From NCBI GenBank assembly GCA_029780675.1, contig JAKOYE010000255.1, positions 1 through 64,000 of the forward strand: DNA of 64,000 bases. The letters run 5' to 3'. The stretch comes from Actinomycetes bacterium. GTDB taxonomy: Bacteria; Actinomycetota; Actinomycetes; Mycobacteriales; Mycobacteriaceae. Shown one piece after another: positions 39,039 through 48,409 of this stretch; position 1 is the first letter of the stretch; each line of letters opens with the position of its first letter. Below the pieces are notes generated by a model, which saw only the letters and a list, made by a program, of their open reading frames with translations, made no database searches and was not told where the DNA came from. Made by a program: the position numbers and the translations under genes.

Positions 39039-39170
39039 ATGCACCGACGGATCTCCGGAGCAACGGCGACACCACACAGAATGGCCTCCTGGCTCCGCAA
39101 GGACTACCCGAAGACAGCGCCCGACCGCGGGCACTGCTACCTCATCGCACTCTGCGGCTCAGACCGCTGA
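39039..39170 (+). CDS. Small ORF with DUF3349-like core
   Basis: 43 residues from ATG 39039, with GAAAGGCGG upstream. The core MASWLRKDYPKTAPDRGHCY resembles the WLR-x-x-YP-x-x-x-P pattern of mycobacterial DUF3349 proteins, though those are usually about 90-100 residues, so this would be a short relative or remnant. GTG 39030 is an alternative start. It ends 42 bp before the tRNA. Confidence 0.45.
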   Translation: MHRRISGATATPHRMASWLRKDYPKTAPDRGHCYLIALCGSDR

Positions 39171-39212
39171 GACCCGGGACATCATCGGCCGGCGGGTAAG
39201 CTGCCACGGTCC

Positions 39213-39285
39213 GCCCTCGTAGCTCAGGGGATAGAGCACGGCTCTCCTAAAGCCGGTGTCGCATGTTCGAATCATGCCGGGGGCA
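39213..39285 (+). tRNA. tRNA-Arg (CCT anticodon)
   Basis: 73 nt. Acceptor GCCCTCG pairs with CGGGGGC (one T-G), D arm AGCTCAGGGGATAGAGC, anticodon stem CGGCT/AGCCG with loop CTCCTAA (anticodon CCT, 39246-39248), T arm GCATG-TTCGAAT-CATGC. No CCA is encoded. It reads AGG codons. Confidence 0.95.
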
Positions 39286-39341
39286 CGTCAGAGGCGGTTT
39301 TCGACTACTCCACACCGGCCCCGCACCGGGGGTCCGGCCAG

Positions 39342-39374
39342 TAGGATTGTGAGCAGTCGCTGTGTACTACAGCG
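39342..39374 (+). promoter_or_regulatory. Candidate promoter and 5' hairpin of the signalling operon
   Basis: TAGGAT (39342-39347) is a good mycobacterial -10. A 6-bp stem CGCTGT/ACAGCG (39358-39374) with a 5-nt loop would form soon after the start. No convincing -35 seen. Confidence 0.4.
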
Positions 39375-39433
39375 CGGTGCGTGCCGGTTGAAGCGGCGTA
39401 CTGGTCGAAACGAAGTGAGCGAGAGTCGGCGTC

Positions 39434-42082
39434 TTGGTCCCGGATCCGGTACGGCAGGTGGAACTCGATCTCGGACTGAGGGACGACCTGACGGGTGACT
39501 GCGCCCCGGAGCCCGGCTCGGACGCCCCTCAAACCGTCCTGCTGGTCGACGATGACTCCCGATTGCGCAACCTGCTGCGCACCGTGCTCCTCCCGCTGAA
39601 TTGCGATGTCGTCACGGCCGGTTCCGGCGAGGACGCACTCACCGAACTGCTCCGGCGCAGGGTCGCCGTCATCATCCTCGACATCAACCTCCCCGGGATG
39701 AACGGGTTCGAGACCGCCCAACTGATCAGGGGAACCGAGGAACTGGCGTCCACGCCGATCATCTTCCTCACCGGTGATGCCGCCGCGGCCACCGACCTCC
39801 AACGAGGCTATGACCTGGGCGCCGTCGACTTCCTGATCAAACCGGTGTCCCGCCACGTGCTGTACGCCAAGGTCAAGGCCCTGCTGGAGCTGGACAGGTC
39901 CTTCGCACGGCTGCGGAGCGAGGAGGCGAAACTACACCAGCAACAACTCTTCGCCGCGCGCGCCGCCGAGGTTCGCCAACGGGAGGAGTTGTCGTTCACC
40001 CAGCGCCGGGAACGGCTGACGAACATCTTCGCCGAGGCCAGCATCGACCTGCCGTCGCTGCAGAAGACCATCGTCACCGAGTTGAGCCATCTCTTCGGCG
40101 CGGACTGCGTCCTGCGGCTGTCGTCCCCCGGTCACGGCCGGCACGAGTCGCTCTCGCATTCCGAATCCGGCGGGGAGCCGGAACAACTGGAGGCCTGGCT
40201 GGCGGAGCCAAGCTCGGCGGCGTGCCCCTACCAGTCGGTCCTGCTCGAGGAGTTGACCGCACGGGGTGAAAGCGTCGGCGCCCTCTGCGTAGCTCGCCAC
40301 ACCGACCCGGCCTTCACCGAGGCGGAGGCGGCGCTGTTCCGCGGGGCGGCCGCGGCGGCGGCGCTGGCCGTCTCCAATGCCACGCTGTACCGGATTCAGG
40401 CGGAGTATGCGGCGGTCATCCAGGCCACCGGCGACGCCATTCTGGCGGTGGATTCGTCGGGCGAGATCCGCAGCTGCAACAACGCCGCGACCGCGTTGTT
40501 CGGTGGCGGCCACGACACCCTGCTCGGGCGGTCGATCGTCACGTTCGCCACTGAGACCGACCGCGAGATCTTTCGGGAGCGAATCGCCAGCACCCTGGCC
40601 GAGCAGCGGGAAAGGTCGCTGGAGATGGCCTGCGAGACCACCAGCGGCCGCCGAATCGACGTGATGGTCACGCTGTCGCCGATCGGCGATTCCGCCGACC
40701 TCCATGTGGCGGTGGTCATGCACGATGTGACCGACATCCGACAGGCGCAGGAAGAGATCAGACATCTGGCGAGCCACGACCCGCTGACCGGGCTGGCGAA
40801 CCGGCGGCAACTCTCCGACCGCCTCGCTGACATCGTCCGCCAGCACAGCACGGCCGGCGGAACCGCCGCAGTGCTGTTCCTTGACGTCAACAAGTTCAAG
40901 CAGGTGAACGACACCTACGGCCATGACGTCGGCGACGAACTACTCCTCGCGGTGGCGACGCGGCTGCGGTCGGCGGTGAGCCCCCAGACCCTGGCCTGCC
41001 GTGCCGGTGGCGATGAGTTCGTCGTCGTACTCGAACACCTGCCCTCCACGGAGTCGGCGGTCGTCGAGGCGAACCGGATCCTGGAAATCCTTCAGGCTGA
41101 GCCGGTGCGATGCGGGGATGCGACTGTGCAGCCGTCGATCAGTATGGGCGGGTCCTGTCTGGGAGCCGATGCGCGAACCCCCGAGGAACTGTTGTCCCAG
41201 GCCGACCTGGCCATGTTCGAAGCCAAGAAACACTGCCTGGAAACGTGCGTCTTCTATACCGATCTGATCGGTTCGCGGCACCAGGAGCAGGCCCACCTTC
41301 GGGCCGAGGTTTCCGACGCCATCGTGAGGTCGGAGCTTCGGATGGTCTACCAGCCGATCGTGAACGCCGCGACGGGAGCGTTGGTCGGCATCGAAGCCCT
41401 GGTGCGCTGGCGGATCGACAACGAGGAGGTGCCGGCGAGCCAGATCGTCGCGCTGGCCGAAGCCTCCAACCAGACCGACGCTCTCAGCCGATGGATTCTG
41501 AAGCGCAGCTTCGCGGACTACCTGAGCCTCGAGCGCCCCGACCTGCTTCTGGGTGTGAACATCTCGCCCAATCACGTGCTCAGGCCCCAATTCCTGGATG
41601 ACCTCAGCGCCGCATCCCAGGATGCTGGGGTTCCACCGTCGCAGGTCTGCCTGGAACTCACCGAACGCGCCTTCGTCGGAAGTGCGATGCCGGCATACGC
41701 GGCGTTGAACCGCGCTCGGGACCTGGGTTTCACGCTAGCCATCGACGATTTCGGGGTCGCATACGCCAGCATGACCAACCTGATGCAGTTGTCCGTCGAC
41801 TGCCTGAAGATCGACCGCTCGTTCATCGCTCAGATCCCCGCCAACGAGCGGGCACGGCGACTGGTGGAGGGCCAGATCGCGATCGCATCGTCCATGCGGG
41901 CGACGTTGATCGCCGAGGGCGTCGAGACACCGGAGCAGGCCGACTGGCTTCTGACGGCGGGATGTGTTCTGCACCAGGGTTACCTGTACGCACCGCCGAC
42001 AGAAGCCGCCGACCTGGCGGCTGTCTTGACCAACACTGCCGCGATACTGGCGAAACCACCCACCCAGTCGGAACCGAGGTGA
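39434..42082 (+). CDS. Response regulator with GAF, PAS, GGDEF and EAL domains (c-di-GMP turnover)
   Basis: 882 residues. REC domain at about 34-155 (VLLVDDDSRL; phospho-Asp in VIILDINLPGMNG), GAF-like at about 190-320, PAS at about 325-440 (AVIQATGDAILAVDSSGEI), GGDEF at about 445-610 with intact AGGDEF near residue 524, and EAL at about 630-870 with GIEALVRWR, LELTERAF, AIDDFGVAYAS and AEGVETPEQA. Both cyclase and phosphodiesterase sites look active. It probably receives phosphate from the adjacent hybrid kinase. TTG start at 39434 is tentative; GTG 39458 possible. Confidence 0.9.
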   Translation: MVPDPVRQVELDLGLRDDLTGDCAPEPGSDAPQTVLLVDDDSRLRNLLRTVLLPLNCDVVTAGSGEDALTELLRRRVAVIILDINLPGMNGFETAQLIRGTEELASTPIIFLTGDAAAATDLQRGYDLGAVDFLIKPVSRHVLYAKVKALLELDRSFARLRSEEAKLHQQQLFAARAAEVRQREELSFTQRRERLTNIFAEASIDLPSLQKTIVTELSHLFGADCVLRLSSPGHGRHESLSHSESGGEPEQLEAWLAEPSSAACPYQSVLLEELTARGESVGALCVARHTDPAFTEAEAALFRGAAAAAALAVSNATLYRIQAEYAAVIQATGDAILAVDSSGEIRSCNNAATALFGGGHDTLLGRSIVTFATETDREIFRERIASTLAEQRERSLEMACETTSGRRIDVMVTLSPIGDSADLHVAVVMHDVTDIRQAQEEIRHLASHDPLTGLANRRQLSDRLADIVRQHSTAGGTAAVLFLDVNKFKQVNDTYGHDVGDELLLAVATRLRSAVSPQTLACRAGGDEFVVVLEHLPSTESAVVEANRILEILQAEPVRCGDATVQPSISMGGSCLGADARTPEELLSQADLAMFEAKKHCLETCVFYTDLIGSRHQEQAHLRAEVSDAIVRSELRMVYQPIVNAATGALVGIEALVRWRIDNEEVPASQIVALAEASNQTDALSRWILKRSFADYLSLERPDLLLGVNISPNHVLRPQFLDDLSAASQDAGVPPSQVCLELTERAFVGSAMPAYAALNRARDLGFTLAIDDFGVAYASMTNLMQLSVDCLKIDRSFIAQIPANERARRLVEGQIAIASSMRATLIAEGVETPEQADWLLTAGCVLHQGYLYAPPTEAADLAAVLTNTAAILAKPPTQSEPR

Positions 42083-42083
42083 C

Positions 42084-45000
42084 ATGAAACTTGCGACCCG
42101 ACTGGCCATCCTGTCCGGATCGGCCCTGCTGGCAATCCTGCTGAGCGCAGGCGTTTTCAGTTGGCAGACATCGCGCATTTCTGATCTCTACGCTGAGCGT
42201 TTCGAGGCGCGGACTGTGCAGAACGAAGCCATCGCCATTGATCGCGACTTTCACAGCCTGTTGGCAACGATCAATCGGTTGTTGTTCGTGACCGACCCGG
42301 AACGCACAAGGGACCTGAACAACCGGCTGGATCAACTCGGCCGCAACATAGACGCCAACCTGAGCCGTGCGGTCGATGAGGCACAGGGACACGACAACCG
42401 GCAGCAGTACGAGCCGCTTCTATTCGCCTGGAACAACTTCCGGAACTCCTATCAGACCGAACTGGCGAACGCCCGCCGGACCGGTCAGCAAGACGCGGCG
42501 GAGGCCCGCCTCGACGATCAGGCGGTCCGCCTGGAAGGCCTCGTCACGCAGATCGTCACGGACACCGAACCCATCGTCGAGCGCGCCAATCAGCAAGCCC
42601 TCGAAGCGATCCGAACCAGTCTGATCATCATCTGGACTTCATCCATCGCGATCGTCGCCGGCCTGGGACTTTTGTTGTTCCTGACCAGCCGCAACATCTA
42701 TCGCGCCGTGACCACGTCGGCCAACGAGAGCGAACGGGCCCGCCGATCGGTCGAGGTTCAGGCGAACCTGATGACCGAAATGCAGGGCGAGACCGACCTC
42801 GCGGCGGCCTGCGGACTCATCGTTTCGAGAACCGCTCAGGCCACCGGCGCCGCGCACGGGGCGCTCTATCTGCGGGAGTCATCCGGTGAACGCCGCTACG
42901 CCCTGACCGCCTCCTATGCCTTCCACCGGCGCAAGGACATCCCGACATCGTTCGGGCTGGGCGACGGACTGGTGGGCCAGTGCGCGTTGGAGGGCAAGCG
43001 CATTGAGGTGACCGGCGCCCCGGCCGACTATGTCGAAATCGTCTCCGGACTGGGAAAGACCCAGCCCGTATCGCTGATCCTGATCCCCATCATGTTCGAG
43101 GCCGAGGTGCTCGGAGTCCTCGAACTGGCGTCGCTGAAGCCCTTCTCGGACGAGGACCACGAACTTCTGGACTCACTGGCGCTGGGGGCCGGTGTCGCGA
43201 TCAGCGCCATCCAATCCGGGCAACGGACCCGCGAACTGCTGAGCATCTCGCAGGCGCAAACCGAGGAACTCCAGGCGCAGGAGGAAGAACTCCGGGCGGC
43301 GAACGATCAACTGGTCCAACGGGAAAACCTGCTTTCCACTCAGAACGCCGAGTTGGAGGAGACCACCGAGGAACTGCGGTCTCAGCGGGAGGCCCTCAAA
43401 GCCAGCTCGGATCGGCTGGAGAAGCAGGCCGACTCCCTGGAGGCGAAGAACCAGGAGCTGCACCGGCTCAGCGAGTCGCTGGAGGCGAAGGCCGAGGAAC
43501 TGGCCATTTCCTCGCGCTACAAGTCGGAGTTCCTGGCCAACATGTCGCACGAGCTGCGAACCCCACTCAACAGCATCCTGATTCTCGCCGGCCTGCTGCG
43601 CGAAGCCGCCGACCACCCGCTCACCGAGCAGCAGCGCGAGTTCGCCGAAACCATCGAGCAGTCGGGCAGGGACCTGCTCAACCTCATCGACGAGGTACTC
43701 GATCTGGCCAAGGTCGAATCGGGATCACTTCGGGTGGAAAACCAGACCATCGAGATGGCCCAGCTCGTCGGTTTCCTGGAGCGGACGTTCCGGCCCGTCG
43801 CCGACTCCAAGGGCCTGACGTTCCGCATCACCGTTGACGCCTCCGCCCCACGGGAGTTCACCAGCGATGACACCAGGGTGAAGCAGATCGTGAAGAACCT
43901 GCTGTCCAACGCCCTGAAGTTCACCGACGAGGGCTCGGTCCGCGTCGAGATCTCATCGGTCGACAGCGCCGAACACGGCGGCCGGCAGTTGGTGATCGCC
44001 GTCATCGACACCGGTATCGGAATCGACCAGAAGGATCACCACCTGGTGTTCGAGTCCTTCCAGCAGGCTGCTCGGGGGACGACCCGGGAGTACGGCGGAA
44101 CCGGACTCGGGTTGTCGATCAGCCGCGAACTGGCCCGTAACCTCGGCGGCGAGATCACCCTGACGAGTTCCCTGGGCCAGGGCTCCACGTTCACCTTCAC
44201 TCTGCCGATCGGGGAAACCCGACCGGTCGCCACCAGGCCGGTCGCGGCGCCTCCCGCGGCCGCCGATGCGCCGGCTAAGCCGGCCACCGCACCCGCTCCC
44301 CCGGACGTCACCGACATAGACTCTTCGGCCCGGGGTGACGACGTCGACATCGCAGGAGTCGACTGGCCGCAGGGCGCCAACCCCGTTCTCTTGATCGTGG
44401 AGGACGACCCGACTTTCGCCGGCATGCTGGCCGGTCTTGCCAAGGAAGCCGGATTCGATTCCGTCATCACCCCGAGCGGTCGGGCGGCGCTGGCACTGGC
44501 CAGGGCACACCAGCCCGCAGCCATCACCCTCGACATCGGCTTGCCCGATATGGCCGGCTGGGTCGTGTTGGACACCCTGAAACACGATCTGGCGACACGA
44601 CATATCCCGGTGAGCGTCATCTCCGGATCCAATGATGAAGGCCGCGGACGCCGGATGGGCGCCATCAACACCTTGCGAAAGCCGGCCGAGGCCGCCGCGC
44701 TTCGCGAGATGCTGGCCGCCACCGCCGACTTTCTGAAGCCGGGTGCGCGGCATGTCCTGATTGCCGACGACGACATCCCACAGCGCGAGGCGACGGCGAA
44801 TCTGATTGCCAGCGATGGCATTTCGGTCACCGGCGTCGGTACCGGGCAGGAGGTGCTGGCGGAACTGGCCGGATCCACCCCCTACGACTGCCTGGTGCTG
44901 GATCTCGGACTCCCGGACATCGACGGGATCGACCTCATCGAGCAGATCCAGGATCAGGTCCGCGAGAAATCATTGCCGGTCATCGTGCACACCGGTCGGG

Positions 45001-45590
45001 AACTGACAACCGCCGAGACGGAGCGACTGGAGGTGCTGGCGTCCGCCATCGTGTTGAAGAACGCCAAGTCTCCCGAACGTCTCCTCGACGAGACGGCCCT
45101 TTTCCTGCACCGAGTGGCCGACGACATGCCCGATGCCGCCCGCGCGATGTTGGCCAAGCCCCGGCAGATCGACGAGTCTCTGACCGGCTACACGGTCTTG
45201 CTCGTCGATGACGATGTCCGAAACGTCTTCTCCCTCGGAAGCGTGCTGAAGCGGTACGGCATCACGGTGCTACCGGCCCGCAACGGGCAGGAGGGGATCG
45301 ATGCCCTCACCGAGCATCCGGAAGTGGATCTGGTGCTGATGGACATCATGATGCCGGTGATGGACGGCTACGAGGCGATGCGGCGGATCCGCGAGCAAAC
45401 ACGCTGGCGCGACCTTCCGATCGTCGCCCTGACCGCCAAGGCGATGAAGGGCGACCGCCAGAAATGCCTGGACGCCGGAGCGTCGGATTACGTCACCAAA
45501 CCCGTCGACATGGATCAACTGACCTCCGTGCTCAGGGTCTGGCTGGCACATCAACCGCGGCGGATGCACGGAGCAGTCGAAGGCTCATGA
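42084..45590 (+). CDS. Membrane hybrid histidine kinase with GAF and three receiver domains
   Basis: 1168 residues. Two helices (about 9-24 and 178-200) frame an extracytoplasmic sensor; then GAF (about 230-380), a long coiled coil (about 385-480), HisKA with SHELRTPLNS near residue 493, HATPase (GTGLGLSISRELARNLGG), and three receivers: ITLDIGLPDMAGW, LVLDLGLPDIDGI and LVLMDIMMPVMDGY. The third has the full Asp/Thr/Lys set (ALTAKA, TKPVD). It starts 1 bp after the c-di-GMP gene and its stop overlaps cheR (ATGA). No HPt domain is seen. Confidence 0.92.
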   Translation: MKLATRLAILSGSALLAILLSAGVFSWQTSRISDLYAERFEARTVQNEAIAIDRDFHSLLATINRLLFVTDPERTRDLNNRLDQLGRNIDANLSRAVDEAQGHDNRQQYEPLLFAWNNFRNSYQTELANARRTGQQDAAEARLDDQAVRLEGLVTQIVTDTEPIVERANQQALEAIRTSLIIIWTSSIAIVAGLGLLLFLTSRNIYRAVTTSANESERARRSVEVQANLMTEMQGETDLAAACGLIVSRTAQATGAAHGALYLRESSGERRYALTASYAFHRRKDIPTSFGLGDGLVGQCALEGKRIEVTGAPADYVEIVSGLGKTQPVSLILIPIMFEAEVLGVLELASLKPFSDEDHELLDSLALGAGVAISAIQSGQRTRELLSISQAQTEELQAQEEELRAANDQLVQRENLLSTQNAELEETTEELRSQREALKASSDRLEKQADSLEAKNQELHRLSESLEAKAEELAISSRYKSEFLANMSHELRTPLNSILILAGLLREAADHPLTEQQREFAETIEQSGRDLLNLIDEVLDLAKVESGSLRVENQTIEMAQLVGFLERTFRPVADSKGLTFRITVDASAPREFTSDDTRVKQIVKNLLSNALKFTDEGSVRVEISSVDSAEHGGRQLVIAVIDTGIGIDQKDHHLVFESFQQAARGTTREYGGTGLGLSISRELARNLGGEITLTSSLGQGSTFTFTLPIGETRPVATRPVAAPPAAADAPAKPATAPAPPDVTDIDSSARGDDVDIAGVDWPQGANPVLLIVEDDPTFAGMLAGLAKEAGFDSVITPSGRAALALARAHQPAAITLDIGLPDMAGWVVLDTLKHDLATRHIPVSVISGSNDEGRGRRMGAINTLRKPAEAAALREMLAATADFLKPGARHVLIADDDIPQREATANLIASDGISVTGVGTGQEVLAELAGSTPYDCLVLDLGLPDIDGIDLIEQIQDQVREKSLPVIVHTGRELTTAETERLEVLASAIVLKNAKSPERLLDETALFLHRVADDMPDAARAMLAKPRQIDESLTGYTVLLVDDDVRNVFSLGSVLKRYGITVLPARNGQEGIDALTEHPEVDLVLMDIMMPVMDGYEAMRRIREQTRWRDLPIVALTAKAMKGDRQKCLDAGASDYVTKPVDMDQLTSVLRVWLAHQPRRMHGAVEGS

Positions 45591-46450
45591 TCCCGCCGGG
45601 GGGGCAATCCGGGTCGGCCCAGTCCGGGGAGTTGGCCCAGATTGAGGCCGAGGCGTTCTTCTACACGGTTTTCGAGCACCTCGGCTACGACTTCCGGCAC
45701 TACAGCGATGCCTCCCGGAACAGGAGACTGGCACGCTTCGTCGACAACCACGGTTTCTCCTCCATTTCGGAGGCGCAGGGAAGAGTTCTGCGGGACAACG
45801 ACCTTCTCGCGAATTTCCTGTCCACCATGACGGTCAACGTCACCGAGATGTTCCGGGATCCCGAAGTGTTCCGGAAGATTCGGACCGAGGTGATACCCAG
45901 GCTCGCCACCTATCCGCGAATCAGGGTGTGGGTTGCCGGCTGCGCGACGGGCGAGGAGGCGTATTCCATCGCAATCCTGCTCGCGGAAGCCGATCTGCTC
46001 GACCGTGCCACCATCTTCGCGACGGACATCGACACCGAATCGCTGCGGGTGGCGACGTCAGCGATCTACCACGCGGACACGATGGCGGGCGCCACCCGCA
46101 ACTACCAGGCCAGTGGCGGCGTTCGGCCCTTCTCCGACTGGTACGTGGCGAAATACGACCGCTGCATCCTCAGCCCCGAACTGCGGCCCCGTATCGAGTT
46201 CTTCTCGCACAACCTCGCCACCGACAGTGCGTTCGGAGAGTTCAACCTCATCCTGTGCCGGAACGTCTTCATTTACTTCGAGCAGACACTGCAGCGTCGG
46301 GCTGAGCGGATCTTCTGGGACAGTCTGTCCAACTTCGGCAATCTGGTGATCGGTCCGCGGGAGGCTCTGACGGGCGAGGGATCGACGTTGTTCACCCCTC
46401 TGGACCGCAGACTCGGTATCTACGTCAAGAACCAGCATGTCCGGCCCTGA
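45587..46450 (+). CDS. CheR-type protein-glutamate methyltransferase
   Basis: 287 residues. N-terminal helical domain (FEHLGYDFRHYSDASRNRRL), then the SAM fold: TVNVTEMFRDPEVF, VWVAGCATGEEAYSIAILL, FATDIDTESLRVA and FNLILCRNVFIYF, all family hallmarks. It would methylate Glu residues on a sensor protein. The nearby kinase lacks an MCP domain, and no chemoreceptor or flagellar gene is in the window, so the target may be the kinase's coiled coil or an unknown protein. Confidence 0.92.
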   Translation: MIPPGGQSGSAQSGELAQIEAEAFFYTVFEHLGYDFRHYSDASRNRRLARFVDNHGFSSISEAQGRVLRDNDLLANFLSTMTVNVTEMFRDPEVFRKIRTEVIPRLATYPRIRVWVAGCATGEEAYSIAILLAEADLLDRATIFATDIDTESLRVATSAIYHADTMAGATRNYQASGGVRPFSDWYVAKYDRCILSPELRPRIEFFSHNLATDSAFGEFNLILCRNVFIYFEQTLQRRAERIFWDSLSNFGNLVIGPREALTGEGSTLFTPLDRRLGIYVKNQHVRP

Positions 46451-47066
46451 CGTCGTCGTCATCGGCGGGAGCGCCGGCGGACTCAAGGCGTTGCGCGCGA
46501 TTCTGGATTCCTGGGGGACGTTCGGCAACACCGTCGCCGTCGCCGTACTGCATCGCTCACCGCAGAGTTCCCCGCTGGCCGAAGTACTGCGGGCCCACGC
46601 CGCGATGCCGGTCTGCGAACCCGCCGACAGCCCATGGGACTGTCCGGTGGGTGGACTCACCTTGGCGCCCGGCGGTTACCACCTGTTGGTCGGCAACACC
46701 CGGACGCTGGTACCCGAGGCGCCGACGCCGGTCACCCTCTACGAAACCGGATCCGGAGTCCGCGCCCACCTGACTTTGGACGCACCGGTCTTCCACTCGC
46801 GGCCTTCTATCGACGTGGTCTTCACCAGCGCCGCCGAACTGGTCAATTCGGTGACGGTTGTGCTGCTCTCCTGCGCGAACGAAGACGGCGCCCGCGGTTG
46901 CGAGATCGTCAAAGCCGCAGGCGGGAGGGTAGTTCTGCAGGATCCGGCCACCTGTGAGGTCCCGACCGCGGTCGATGCGGCCCAGCGACTCGTTGAGCCC
47001 GACCACGTGGCGGATCCGGCCGGGATAGGCCGTTGGCTGTCGACGATGGTGGGGCAGGGCCGGTAG
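46437..47066 (+). CDS. CheB-type methylesterase, catalytic domain only
   Basis: 209 residues without a receiver domain. Ser in VVVIGGSAGGLKALRAIL, His in VAVLHRSPQSSPLAEVL, and the Asp region CANEDGARGCEIVKAAGG. The usual GMGxDG before the last motif is changed to CANEDG, so activity should be checked. ATG 46437 lies inside the end of cheR (14-bp overlap), so both are translated together. It would reverse CheR methylation or deamidate Gln. Confidence 0.88.
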   Translation: MSGPDVVVIGGSAGGLKALRAILDSWGTFGNTVAVAVLHRSPQSSPLAEVLRAHAAMPVCEPADSPWDCPVGGLTLAPGGYHLLVGNTRTLVPEAPTPVTLYETGSGVRAHLTLDAPVFHSRPSIDVVFTSAAELVNSVTVVLLSCANEDGARGCEIVKAAGGRVVLQDPATCEVPTAVDAAQRLVEPDHVADPAGIGRWLSTMVGQGR

Positions 47067-47097
47067 CGGAGTCGATTTTCTGACCGACAGTCCGAGA

Positions 47098-47125
47098 TTG
47101 GCACTCTCTTAACTGTAGTAATCTT
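47098..47125 (+). promoter_or_regulatory. Promoter of the thiolase gene
   Basis: TTGGCA (47098-47103) and TAATCT (47119-47124), 15 bp apart, put the start of transcription at or next to the GTG at 47132, giving a leaderless message. Confidence 0.5.
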
Positions 47126-47131
47126 GGCGCG

Positions 47132-48385
47132 GTGAGCGGCAACGTCTGGATTCTCGGCGGCTATCAGAGCGACTTCGCACGCAATCTCACCCGCGAGGGT
47201 CTCGACTTTGCGGATCTGACCCGTGAGGTGGTCGATCTGACCCTCGCGGAGGCGATGGTTGACCCGGCCGACATCGAGGTGGTTCACGTCGCCAACGCCT
47301 TCGGCGAGTTGTTCGCCCGGCAGGGCCACCTCGGGGCGATGCCCGCGACCGTGTGTGACGGCCTATGGGGCTTTCCGGCCAGCCGGCACGAGGCGGCCTG
47401 CGCCTCCGGCAGTGTCGCCGCACTGGCGGCGATGGCCGATCTGCGCGCCGGCAACTACCGCACCGCCCTGGTGGTCGGTGTCGAACTGGAGAAGACCGTC
47501 CCGGGCGACATTGCCGCCCAGCATCTTGGAACGGCAGCATGGACCGGCCACGAGGGCCAGGACGCCACCTTCCTGTGGCCATCGATGTTCGCCGAGGTCG
47601 CCGACGCCTACGACCGCCGGTTCGGTTTGGACGACGCCCATCTGCGCGCCATCGCCGCCATCAACCTGGCCAACGCTCGGCGTAATCCCCACGCTCAGAC
47701 CCGCGAATGGCGGGTTCCCGATCTGGTGGCCGTCGGCGCGGACGATGCGGTGAACCCGCCCGTCGAGGGCCGCATCCGTCGTTTCGACTGCAGTCAGATG
47801 ACCGACGGCGGCGCCGGAATCGTTCTGGTCAGCGACGAGTTCCTCGACGAACATCCCGGGGTCCGGCCGATCGGGCTGATCGAGGGATGGGGGCATCGCA
47901 CCGTGGGACTGGGCCTGCGACAGAAACTCGACCGCGACAGCACGAATCCCGACGCCGGGAACCCTGCCCAGAACCCCTACGTACTGCCGCACGTCCGCGA
48001 TGCGGTGCAGGACGCGTTCAGTCGCGCGCGCACCGGTCTCGACCACATCGACGGTTTCGAGGTGCACGACTGCTTCACCCCCAGTGAATATCTGGCGATC
48101 GACCACATCGGCCTGACCGGTCCGGGGCAGTCCTGGCAGGCGATCGAGTCCGGGGACATCGAGATCGGCGGCAGGCTGCCGATCAACCCCAGCGGCGGTC
48201 TCATCGGCGGCGGACACCCCGTGGGCGCCACGGGCATCCGGATGCTGCTGGACGCCGCCAAACAGGTCAGTGGGCTGGCCGGCGACTACCAGATTGACGG
48301 GGCACGTCGCTTCGGCACCCTAAACATCGGTGGAAGCACCGCCACCACGGTCAGTTTCGTCATCGGATCACCAGAAGCCGTCTGA
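47132..48385 (+). CDS. Thiolase family protein (acetyl-CoA acetyltransferase), Rv0914c-like
   Basis: 417 residues, GTG start. The acyl-acceptor Cys is in ASRHEAACASGSVAALAAM, and the second active-site region is INPSGGLIGGGHPVGATGIR with the His; the C-terminal IGGSTATTVSFVIG replaces the usual Cys loop, as in SCP-x/lipid-transfer-type thiolases. Likely role: thiolytic or condensing chemistry on acyl-CoA in lipid metabolism. The carotenoid-oxygenase gene follows 24 bp later, as in the Rv0914c-Rv0913c pair. Confidence 0.88.
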   Translation: MSGNVWILGGYQSDFARNLTREGLDFADLTREVVDLTLAEAMVDPADIEVVHVANAFGELFARQGHLGAMPATVCDGLWGFPASRHEAACASGSVAALAAMADLRAGNYRTALVVGVELEKTVPGDIAAQHLGTAAWTGHEGQDATFLWPSMFAEVADAYDRRFGLDDAHLRAIAAINLANARRNPHAQTREWRVPDLVAVGADDAVNPPVEGRIRRFDCSQMTDGGAGIVLVSDEFLDEHPGVRPIGLIEGWGHRTVGLGLRQKLDRDSTNPDAGNPAQNPYVLPHVRDAVQDAFSRARTGLDHIDGFEVHDCFTPSEYLAIDHIGLTGPGQSWQAIESGDIEIGGRLPINPSGGLIGGGHPVGATGIRMLLDAAKQVSGLAGDYQIDGARRFGTLNIGGSTATTVSFVIGSPEAV

Positions 48386-48409
48386 CACGAGTCGAAATGG
48401 AAGCCACAC

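Noticed and set aside
47067..47131. Right-hand copy of the tRNA-Arg 3' end marking an integrated island
   Set aside because: No repeat of the TTCGAATCATGCC segment seen there, and no integrase in the window.
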